Shown here: one piece after another, positions 1 through 4,936 of the stretch
Numbering within the stretch: position 1 is the stretch's first letter
Layout: each line of letters begins with the position of its first letter
Source of the DNA: Syntrophomonadaceae bacterium
GTDB taxonomy: Bacteria > Bacillota > Dethiobacteria > DTU022
Assembly: GCA_007127255.1 (NCBI GenBank)
Contig: SKZS01000031.1
Coordinates: forward strand, 1-5,890
Direction: 5' to 3'
Length of the DNA stretch: 5,890 nt
Notes under the pieces: model-generated
The model's input: the letters and a program-made list of their open reading frames with translations, nothing else
The model's database searches: none
Told to the model about the DNA's origin: nothing
Program-made: the position numbers and the translations under genes

Positions 1-162
1 GGTTGTTTGGAGGCAGGTGGCTATTAAAGGCATAAGAGCAAACCAGGTTACATAGCCCTGTTCAAAAGGCGGAAAAGCTGCAATCATAAGCAAGCCTGAG
101 AGCAGGGGAAATACCAGGTGTTTGTTTTGGCTTATTTTATTTTGAGCGTTTTTTTTAAGCAT
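1..162 (-). CDS. lnt: Apolipoprotein N-acyltransferase, N-terminal 54 codons (partial)
   Basis: Lnt transfers an acyl chain to the free amino group of the N-terminal diacylglyceryl cysteine of lipoproteins, at the outer face of the cytoplasmic membrane. Only the first 54 residues lie in the window; the gene continues past base 1. The visible part has a basic, polar N-terminus (MLKKNAQNK) and then a hydrophobic stretch from about residue 16 containing LLSGLLMIAAFPPFEQGY at 20-37 and TWFALMPLI at 39-47. The AFPPF plus W-x-A-L-x-P-L pattern is typical of the first membrane segments of Lnt. The catalytic nitrilase-like Glu-Lys-Cys domain is outside the window. The ATG at 160-162 is preceded by CAGGAGTA at 169-176, a good ribosome binding site. 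It is divergent from the MarR gene, which could control it. The family call rests on a short N-terminus, so another polytopic membrane protein cannot be fully excluded. Confidence 0.7.
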   Translation of the reverse strand, partial: MLKKNAQNKISQNKHLVFPLLSGLLMIAAFPPFEQGYVTWFALMPLIATCLQTT

Positions 163-267
163 TTTGCTTACTCCTGAAAACAGTTTTGGCTGCACAGATC
201 AAGTTCATATCTTTACTGTACCACATCAGGCAGAACCTGAAAATATCTAATATGCCCTTCCGTATTC

Positions 268-296
268 TTGACCGCCAACAATTTCAATGGTATAAA
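268..296 (+). promoter_or_regulatory. Promoter for the MarR-family gene
   Basis: TTGACC (268-273), a 17-base spacer and TATAAA (291-296) form a near-consensus sigma-A type promoter pointing at the MarR gene. The start point would fall near base 303, giving a leader of about 60 bases that carries the palindrome at 328-340 and the ribosome binding site at 352-357. I found no equally clear promoter for the divergent lnt gene in this spacer. Confidence 0.65.
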
Positions 297-327
297 TAAA
301 TCAATTAATATTTAACACTGCTAATAA

Positions 328-340
328 TTTAAGGCTTAAA
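328..340. promoter_or_regulatory. Palindrome TTTAAG-G-CTTAAA, possible MarR operator
   Basis: This perfect 6-base inverted repeat around one central base lies in the leader between the promoter and the ribosome binding site of the MarR gene. MarR proteins commonly repress their own divergent promoters by binding AT-rich palindromes of this general size. The assignment as operator is inference, because the site lies about 25 bases downstream of the expected start point and short palindromes arise by chance in AT-rich DNA. Confidence 0.3.
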
Positions 341-351
341 GTATATTCGGG

Positions 352-357
352 AGGAGG
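352..357 (+). promoter_or_regulatory. Ribosome binding site AGGAGG that fixes the MarR start region
   Basis: A full AGGAGG lies inside the purine run at 349-360. The gap is 5 bases to the in-frame GTA at 363 and 8 bases to the in-frame ATA at 366. It is the only strong site upstream of the reading frame and argues that translation starts here, not at the internal ATG at 543. Confidence 0.6.
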
Positions 358-365
358 GGGCTGTA

Positions 366-842
366 ATAAAAAGCGAAAATCTGATTGATTATATCAAAGA
401 ACTGGATTATGTTTTCAGCCGCCTGATTTACCGGGTTAGGGTTCTACACAACCGCTACACTGTAGATGAAATTACCGACACCCAGTATGTAGTCCTTCGT
501 GCGCTGCGAAAAGCGCCCTGCAATACTTCATTTCTTGCTCATATGCTTGGGGTTACCTTAAGTGCAGTAACTGCCTTGATTAACCGCCTGCATCGGATGG
601 GCCTGGTGACGCGCGAAAGGCAGGAAAAAGATCGCCGCCAGGTTTGGATTTCAATTACACCCCGGGGCTTGAATGTTTTAGAGGATGTAGAAGAAAGGCG
701 CAACCTCCTTTTAGCTTTATATTTAGCACGTGTGACCGAAAGTGAGCGCCAGCAGCTTTTGGATCTGCTGCAGCGTGCTGTTGAATTATTTGAGCGGGAA
801 GATATTTTAGAAGAAGAGGATATACTTGAAGAGCAGATTTAG
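366..842 (+). CDS. MarR-family transcriptional regulator with a non-canonical start
   Basis: MarR-type dimeric winged-helix DNA-binding protein, about 158 residues, a normal family length. In this numbering residues 1-57 supply the N-terminal dimerisation helix and first DNA-binding-domain helices. Residues 61-81 (LGVTLSAVTALINRLHRMGLV) form the recognition-helix region, and the wing contains the conserved D89-R90-R91 before ISITPRG. A C-terminal dimerisation helix and an acidic tail follow, with a repeated EDILEE unit. The first in-frame ATG is at 543, but starting there would give 99 residues and delete half of the DNA-binding domain, while the homologous-looking frame runs unbroken upstream to the AGGAGG at 352-357. 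No ATG, GTG or TTG occurs in that upstream stretch. I place the start at ATA 366, with GTA 363 as the alternative. A start-codon mutation or sequencing error is equally possible. Ligand and targets are unknown; lnt, its own promoter, or both are candidates. Confidence 0.75.
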   Translation: MKSENLIDYIKELDYVFSRLIYRVRVLHNRYTVDEITDTQYVVLRALRKAPCNTSFLAHMLGVTLSAVTALINRLHRMGLVTRERQEKDRRQVWISITPRGLNVLEDVEERRNLLLALYLARVTESERQQLLDLLQRAVELFEREDILEEEDILEEQI

Positions 843-886
843 TCTGCTGCTGTATATTACTTTATCCAGCGTCTGCAAAGAAAGCC

Positions 887-918
887 GGGGGCATTCCTCA
901 TAGAAGGGGAGCGCCCCC
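887..918 (-). terminator. Possible terminator hairpin between convergent genes
   Basis: GGGGGC (887-892) can pair with GCCCCC (913-918), with further pairing possible between CCTC (896-899) and GGGG (907-910) inside. Read on the minus strand the stem is followed after three bases by TTTCTTT, which fits a terminator for the lipoprotein gene. On the plus strand, behind the MarR gene, there is no T-run, so two-way action is doubtful. Confidence 0.4.
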
Positions 919-952
919 TTAAAGTTAGAGCTGTTTTCAATGACAGTCCGAA

Positions 953-1906
953 TCACTCCTGCCCGCTTTCTAATTCTCCTGCCGATGTTTTTTTACGTTT
1001 CGAAAATTTGCGTACCAGTAGAAATATCAAAACGGCTGTGATTCCCAAAATAATTAATACAGGCAGTAAGGCAGCAAAGGCCACCACCATAAAGGAAAAA
1101 GCTTTAAGTATAAAATTTATGCTACCGATAAAAGCCTGTCCGATACTTTCGCCCAGGTTTTCAAACGCGAGTGGTGAAATTTCCTCCGTGGGTACTGTTT
1201 CTTCCCGAATGGTAAGATTAATAGTCGCGTACGAAACCTGGTCTTTTAAATGGTTAAGCCGGGCGGTCATCGTTTCTATTTCGCCCCTGACCCGATGCAG
1301 TTCTCTTTCAACCTCTAAGACTTCCTCCAGTGTTTCAGCTATGTCGAGGATTTCTATAAGTCTCTCTTCCTGTGCTTTCTGGTTGTTCAGGCGCGATTCA
1401 AGGTCGATATACTGCATGGTAACATCATCTGTTCCGGTTTGCACATTTCTTGCTTTGCCCAGATTTTGAAGACGGTCCATAACCCGGTCAAAGTTATTAT
1501 TTTGTACCCGCAGGGTAAGGTGAGCGTTGTATTGATCCTCTCGCGCCTCATATACATTAGAGTTGCTGATCATTCCCCCTGACTGTTCGACGATACTGCG
1601 AACCTCATTGATTGTTTCCCTTGTATCTTTAACAGTAAGTTCAATTGAACCGGTGCGTATAACGTGGCGGAGATTGCCTTCCCCAACTCTTTCATTATGA
1701 ACCATGGTATCGTAATCTGTATCGGGTGCCTTTTCTGCCGCAGCCGGCTCTTGCTGGACGTAACGGGTTTCCATTGCGGCGTCTTCCATCATAATGTCAC
1801 TGGATCCCATGTAGTAGTCTGTTGCGGCGCATGAAGTCAGAAAAACAACTGCCAGCATAGTAACAAGGATGTATAAGGATATAATTTTAAAACGTTTTGC
1901 AGTCAT
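953..1906 (-). CDS. DUF4349 domain lipoprotein, membrane-anchored at both ends
   Basis: 317-residue envelope protein of unknown function. It begins with a lipoprotein signal peptide: basic MTAKRFK, a hydrophobic core, then the lipobox L23-T-S-C26, so Cys26 should be lipidated. An acidic linker follows to about residue 80, then a DUF4349 domain from about 80 to 235, with the family-typical NLRHVIRTGSIELTV start, the YIDLESRL region, and a charged heptad-rich coiled coil (ERLIEILDIAETLEEV onwards). A C-terminal transmembrane helix at about 270-298 ends in RKFSKRKK, as expected for the cytoplasmic side. The start at 1904-1906 has AGGAGGGG six bases upstream (1913-1920). A longer frame opens at 1960, but that would put 18 unrelated residues before the signal peptide. 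The gene follows the HutP-family gene by 75 bases, with no complete promoter seen in the gap, so co-transcription is likely. The nearby lnt-like gene is thematically linked, since Lnt acts on lipoproteins. Confidence 0.85.
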   Translation of the reverse strand: MTAKRFKIISLYILVTMLAVVFLTSCAATDYYMGSSDIMMEDAAMETRYVQQEPAAAEKAPDTDYDTMVHNERVGEGNLRHVIRTGSIELTVKDTRETINEVRSIVEQSGGMISNSNVYEAREDQYNAHLTLRVQNNNFDRVMDRLQNLGKARNVQTGTDDVTMQYIDLESRLNNQKAQEERLIEILDIAETLEEVLEVERELHRVRGEIETMTARLNHLKDQVSYATINLTIREETVPTEEISPLAFENLGESIGQAFIGSINFILKAFSFMVVAFAALLPVLIILGITAVLIFLLVRKFSKRKKTSAGELESGQE

Positions 1907-1981
1907 AGCTTGCCCCTCCTTTTTATCTATCGACAACCATGCCCCGCAGATGGTTCCCACGCTTCTTGTTTTACAGAGGTG

Positions 1982-2386
1982 TCAAATAGCCCTGTGTCCC
2001 AGACCGATTGCCACATCGTTTCTATGCAGCAAACCGATGCCAAAAAAGATTGCTACCGCGATGTGCGTGCCCCCCCTGGCAATACCTACTTTGCCTCCCA
2101 CATTTAAACCCAGGGCTTTAGGCATAATCTGGACGAGCGCTTCCCTGGTTGCACCGGCAACAGCTCCATCCGAGTGACTGGAATCATCAATGATATTTTC
2201 TCTTTTTGAGGCGACGACTGCTCTTTCTACGACTTTTTGCAGAGAACTTAAAAATTCTCCACCGTAATCAACAGCTAGCGACTGTATTCCCTCTTCAAGG
2301 TGTTTTTCTTTCATGATCATTTCTTCTTCCCTGGTTGTGGTCATCGCTATACTAATAGCAGCCTGGGCAACAGTACGGCTTTCCAT
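1982..2386 (-). CDS. HutP-family RNA-binding regulatory protein
   Basis: 134-residue protein recognised as HutP-like. The pattern runs A-A-I-S-I near the N-terminus, YGGEFLSSLQKVVERAVVASK at 41-61, GAVAGATREAL at 74-84, NVGGKVGIARGGTHIAVAIF at 95-114, and GIGLLHRNDVAIGLGHR at 116-132. In Bacillus subtilis HutP binds L-histidine and Mg2+ and then the hut leader RNA, preventing termination. No histidine-degradation gene is visible here, so I give no gene symbol and infer a different target. By my remembered alignment to B. subtilis HutP, its metal-binding His73 and His77 correspond to Gly74 and Gly78 here; H71, H108, H121 and H131 are the histidines available in this half. The start at 2384-2386 was chosen because GGAGGA (2393-2398) sits just upstream; the longer frame from 2410 would include that site. 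It has its own promoter with an operator-like repeat, and the DUF4349 lipoprotein follows. Confidence 0.8.
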   Translation of the reverse strand: MESRTVAQAAISIAMTTTREEEMIMKEKHLEEGIQSLAVDYGGEFLSSLQKVVERAVVASKRENIIDDSSHSDGAVAGATREALVQIMPKALGLNVGGKVGIARGGTHIAVAIFFGIGLLHRNDVAIGLGHRAI

Positions 2387-2403
2387 TTTAATCTCCTCCA
2401 TAA

Positions 2404-2423
2404 ATTGCAATATCTATTGCAAT
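2404..2423. promoter_or_regulatory. Twin ATTGCAAT octamers at the hutP-like promoter, probable operator
   Basis: Two identical copies of the self-complementary octamer ATTGCAAT (2404-2411 and 2416-2423) have centres 12 bases apart. The copy at 2416-2423 overlaps the -10 element by two bases and covers the expected start point; the other lies in the early leader. This is a classic repressor position. The two copies could also pair as an 8-bp stem with a four-base loop just upstream of the ribosome binding site, so an RNA-level role is possible. Confidence 0.5.
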
Positions 2424-2450
2424 TATCCTCTTTAAGCCTTCAAAGGGCAA
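2422..2450 (-). promoter_or_regulatory. Promoter for the HutP-like / lipoprotein pair
   Basis: On the minus strand TTGCCC (2445-2450), a 17-base spacer and GATAAT (2422-2427) match the sigma-A pattern at 4 of 6 and 5 of 6 bases. The start point should be near base 2415, leaving a leader of about 29 bases. The -10 abuts the twin ATTGCAAT sites. Confidence 0.55.
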
Positions 2451-2489
2451 GCAAATTTTGCGCAACCACAGCTGGAAGAGCCATAAGTA

Positions 2490-2498
2490 TGATATAAT
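2490..2498 (+). promoter_or_regulatory. Extended -10 promoter for the RING-like membrane protein gene
   Basis: TGATATAAT is a perfect extended -10 (TG, one base, TATAAT at 2493-2498) with no convincing -35 at the right distance, which extended -10 promoters tolerate. The expected start point (about 2503-2505) falls at or inside the ribosome binding site GTGGAGGT (2503-2510), so the leader would be only about 12-14 bases. Confidence 0.5.
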
Positions 2499-2516
2499 TT
2501 TAGTGGAGGTTTTATC

Positions 2517-3074
2517 ATGAAAGAAAATTACTGCAGTACCTGTGGCCAGGAGTTCAAACCTGCTGATCTTACGGTTCGCTGCCGGCTTTGTATGCGGAAT
2601 TACCACGGCGGATGCTGGGAAAAAACCGGAGGTTGTACTACATGGGCCTGCCCGGGAAAACCCTCCCTTGAAGATCAAGATAATGATGTAGCTTATAAGC
2701 GATGTCCGTTTTGTGGGGAAGAAATTATCAGTTTTGCCACTAAATGTCGTTACTGCAGGTCTTCATTGGAATCTCCCGAAACTTTAGCTAAAGAAGTGCC
2801 GGGAAAAAGAAGCCGCGAGAAAAATTCCGACTTCAGGAAGGATCCGATACTTTCCAGCCTTCTTAACCTGATTTTCCCGGGTGCGGGGTATATGTACCTG
2901 GGGCAGTTTAGTAAAGGGCTGATGTGGTTTTTTATAGCCATTGCCGCCTGGTTCTTTACCCGGGGGCTGGGCCTGATTGCAGTGTATATCTGGGTGATGT
3001 ATGACTCACCCCGTCAGGCAATTCAGATGAACAGAGGTTTAGAGTCCAGTCCAAAAACTGCCCAGCGCCCCTGA
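2517..3074 (+). CDS. RING-like and zinc-ribbon protein with TM2-like membrane tail
   Basis: 185 residues in three parts. (a) Residues 6-46 carry C6-x2-C9, C22-x2-C25, H30-x2-C33 and C40-x4-C45. These eight ligands in paired order are as expected for a RING/PHD-like cross-brace binding two zincs, resembling the bacterial RING families. (b) Residues 63-80 form a short zinc ribbon, C63-P-x-C66-G and C77-x2-C80. (c) After a charged linker, residues 108-168 hold two hydrophobic segments with FPGAGYMYLGQFSKGL at 120-135 and a terminal YIWVMYDSPRQA, the TM2-like pattern of small bacterial membrane proteins. The zinc domains probably face the cytoplasm. GGAGG at 2505-2509 supports the ATG at 2517. 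The function is unknown: no ubiquitin-like protein, E1 or E2 gene is seen nearby, so ligase activity should not be assumed, and the zinc modules may simply mediate protein binding. It is divergent from the HutP-like gene and converges on the methyltransferase gene. Confidence 0.8.
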   Translation: MKENYCSTCGQEFKPADLTVRCRLCMRNYHGGCWEKTGGCTTWACPGKPSLEDQDNDVAYKRCPFCGEEIISFATKCRYCRSSLESPETLAKEVPGKRSREKNSDFRKDPILSSLLNLIFPGAGYMYLGQFSKGLMWFFIAIAAWFFTRGLGLIAVYIWVMYDSPRQAIQMNRGLESSPKTAQRP

Positions 3075-3144
3075 TTAACCATGATCATTGACGCTGTTAA
3101 AGCATTATAAATCTGCTGAGTAATAATACTTCTTAATTCCAGGA

Positions 3145-4395
3145 TCAATAAAGCGGTTTTTTAAATAGCACAATGCGGTTGCTGTTTGTGCCGGCATGGT
3201 TATTTGAAATGCCCCATATATTCGAGGTTTTTGTGAATTTTTGTTGATTAACAACTACACCGGCACATTTGAAGCCGCTTTTTACCCCCAGTGGAATAAC
3301 TTCTTCTTCAAGCTTAATTTGCCCGTTTCTGATTTCCCCAACCTCAAATGCGATCCAACCTCCTGGTTTTGCTATACGGTAGAGTTCCTTGAATACAGAA
3401 AACATAACCGATGACCACTGTTCCAGGGTGGCTGCCATGGTAATAGCTTTCTCAACTTTTTCCAGCTCAATGCTATTGAACCAACAGCGCAGCCAGTTAT
3501 CTTTTGAGTATTGAACAACATTTAAGAACGGTGGTGAAGTTACAGTTAAATCGACGCTCTCCGCCGGTATAGCATTTGTTTTGGCAGCATCACTTTGCAG
3601 GAAGAGAGCTTTTCCTGAAGCATTACGCAAGTTGTTTCGCTGGTCACCAGTCAGGTTTCTGATTAGTTGACCGGTTTTATCTTCAATTATTTTTTTGATT
3701 TCCCGGTATTCAGGTATTTGGTCGCGCTTGAGGTTGATTTTTTTCTGGCTTTCAGCTGATACGGCCTGATTGGGAGGCATGGTATAAACGGAGAAGAATC
3801 CCTTCGAATGGCCGGTCAGGCGGTTAGTGGCGATCATCCTAATCCAGCGATCGAGGTGATCAGGTTCTTGATCTTCTTTTTCAATCAGGTAATTGCGCAA
3901 TGACAGCAGTTCTGATTCGGTTTGTGGATGGTAGAACATCGAAAGATCTAAATCGCTTTTAAGGTCTTGGTAAAACGGAATTTCTGAAAGGCGCTGTCTG
4001 AGTTCATTAATCTGCGGAGGGGACAACCTGGGTGCAGACAAAATTTTGCTTAACGGATTGATATCATTTGAGATGATCTCTCGACCCATCAGGGCTGCTT
4101 CAATTGCTGTGGTTCCCCGGCCGGAAAAGGGGTCATAAACCGTATCTCCTTTCCTGGTGAGCATATTGATAAAAAAGTGGGGAAGTTGCGGCTTGAAACA
4201 GGCCCGGTAAGAAATTTCGTGTATCGAAGCTGCCTGTCTCTGGCGTGAAGTCCAAAATTCGTTTGTGTAACGAATTGTGGATAATCCCCTGATTGTAATA
4301 TTTTCTTTAAAGGTATTCTTTTCTGCTTCGGGACGCAGGTCGCCCTCAAATGAAGATCCCTCTAAGTAATCGCTGATTTCTGCATCTATCGTCAA
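3145..4395 (-). CDS. Solitary DNA methyltransferase (N4-cytosine or N6-adenine type)
   Basis: 416-residue S-adenosylmethionine-dependent DNA amino-methyltransferase. Motif I is D88-PFSGRGTT-96, for cofactor binding. D111 in SNDINP is the likely motif II acid. The catalytic motif IV is T286-SPPF-290, and KPGGWIAFEVGE follows as a later core strand. Motif I precedes motif IV by about 200 residues. That spacing leaves room for a target-recognition region between them, including RWIRMIATNRLTGHSKGFF, as in the alpha-like order. SPPF, not DPPY, leans towards N4-cytosine, but sequence alone does not settle it. Translation starts at TTG (4393-4395) with AAGAGGTG at 4403-4410; the next in-frame Met is at residue 78, so no ATG fits. 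No restriction endonuclease gene is visible beside it, suggesting an orphan enzyme, although a partner elsewhere cannot be ruled out. It lies 60 bases behind perR without an obvious terminator, so it may be expressed with it. Confidence 0.85.
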   Translation of the reverse strand: MTIDAEISDYLEGSSFEGDLRPEAEKNTFKENITIRGLSTIRYTNEFWTSRQRQAASIHEISYRACFKPQLPHFFINMLTRKGDTVYDPFSGRGTTAIEAALMGREIISNDINPLSKILSAPRLSPPQINELRQRLSEIPFYQDLKSDLDLSMFYHPQTESELLSLRNYLIEKEDQEPDHLDRWIRMIATNRLTGHSKGFFSVYTMPPNQAVSAESQKKINLKRDQIPEYREIKKIIEDKTGQLIRNLTGDQRNNLRNASGKALFLQSDAAKTNAIPAESVDLTVTSPPFLNVVQYSKDNWLRCWFNSIELEKVEKAITMAATLEQWSSVMFSVFKELYRIAKPGGWIAFEVGEIRNGQIKLEEEVIPLGVKSGFKCAGVVVNQQKFTKTSNIWGISNNHAGTNSNRIVLFKKPLY

Positions 4396-4455
4396 AATGC
4401 TGCACCTCTTTTAAGCAATTGATCAGATGCGATATTAGAATTAGCATTTGGATTT

Positions 4456-4863
4456 TTAAGCCTGATATTGCTTTATTTCTGAGCAGGCCGGACATACTCC
4501 ATAAAAATCGAGTCGATGGTTTTCAATATTGAACCCTGTAGCTCGACTGATATCGGTGTTTAAGTCTTCTAACACTTCAACATCGAGATCGTATATTAAT
4601 TGGCATTCACGGCAAATAAAGTGGTAATGCACTTCTGTGTTGCCATCAAAACGATCAAAATTGCTTCCCGCATCAATTTTTTTGATAAGGTTCTGGTCAA
4701 GCAGAATATTGAGATTGCGATAGACAGTTCCCATACTCAGGTTGGTAAATTCCAGCTTTAGTTTGTTATATAGCCAATCGGCGGCAGGGTGTTTGTCCGT
4801 GCTCTGTAAGAGCTTCAACAAATATTCTCTCTGCCTGCTTCGCTTATACCTGGATCTGTTCAT
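4456..4863 (-). CDS. perR: PerR-like peroxide-sensing repressor (Fur family)
   Basis: 135-residue Fur-family repressor. The N-terminal winged helix contains HPAADWLYNKLK (25-36) and the recognition helix NLSMGTVYRNLNIL (41-54); the dimerisation domain follows. The residues that distinguish B. subtilis PerR are all present at a constant offset of 12. The regulatory metal site is H25, D73, H79, H81 and D92 (PerR H37, D85, H91, H93, D104). The structural zinc site is C84-x2-C87 and C124-x2-C127 (PerR C96, C99, C136, C139). PerR is inactivated when bound Fe2+ and H2O2 oxidise the two histidines equivalent to H25 and H79. The N-terminus is about 12 residues shorter than in B. subtilis. The ATG at 4861-4863 has only a weak ribosome binding site (GAGTTG region), unlike its neighbours. 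It has its own promoter with a Per-box-like site, lies downstream of the ZIP gene, and is followed by the methyltransferase gene. A Fur or Zur role is less likely given D92 and the exact ligand set. Confidence 0.85.
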   Translation of the reverse strand: MNRSRYKRSRQREYLLKLLQSTDKHPAADWLYNKLKLEFTNLSMGTVYRNLNILLDQNLIKKIDAGSNFDRFDGNTEVHYHFICRECQLIYDLDVEVLEDLNTDISRATGFNIENHRLDFYGVCPACSEIKQYQA

Positions 4864-4884
4864 TGTTGGACAACTCGATTCTTG

Positions 4885-4899
4885 TTGATATAATTATAA
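4885..4899. promoter_or_regulatory. Per-box-like operator of perR
   Basis: TTGATATAATTATAA matches the Per box TTATAATNATTATAA at 11 of 14 fixed positions, with a perfect right half ATTATAA (4893-4899) and a weaker left half. A 10-base exact palindrome TATAATTATA (4889-4898) is centred inside it. It lies at the expected perR start point, where a bound repressor would block transcription, as in negative autoregulation. Confidence 0.5.
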
Positions 4900-4904
4900 T
4901 GTTA

Positions 4905-4933
4905 ATCTTAACTGTAATTATATAGCAGGTCAA
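4905..4933 (-). promoter_or_regulatory. Promoter for perR (and probably the methyltransferase)
   Basis: On the minus strand TTGACC (4928-4933), a 17-base spacer and TAAGAT (4905-4910) form a plausible sigma-A promoter in the gap behind the ZIP gene. The start point would be near base 4898, inside the Per-box-like site. A second -10-like TATAAT occurs at 4893-4898 but has no good -35 at the proper distance. Confidence 0.5.
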
Positions 4934-4936
4934 GAC

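Noticed and set aside
163..300. Promoter for the lnt-like gene on the minus strand
   Set aside because: Several partial matches exist (for example TTGGCG with CATATT at 18 bases), but none is good enough to list.
1008..1469. Long open frame on the plus strand opposite the lipoprotein gene
   Set aside because: It is antisense to a well-supported lipoprotein gene, has no ribosome binding site, and its serine-rich composition is what the reverse complement of the DUF4349 coiled coil would give.
1980..1985. Consensus -35 TTGACA on the minus strand at the hutP-like stop codon
   Set aside because: No -10-like hexamer occurs at 15-20 bases; the sequence there is GC-rich, so it is not a promoter by itself.
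2388..2678. Open frame on the minus strand overlapping the RING-like gene and the hutP promoter region
   Set aside because: It runs antisense through the cysteine-rich domain and over both promoters, shows no family features, and has no convincing start signal.
3063..3096. Possible hairpin after the RING-like gene (CAGCG with CGCTG, TGAT with ATCA)
   Set aside because: The paired segments are only 5 and 4 bases with a mismatched internal loop, and there is no following T-run, so I do not call a terminator.
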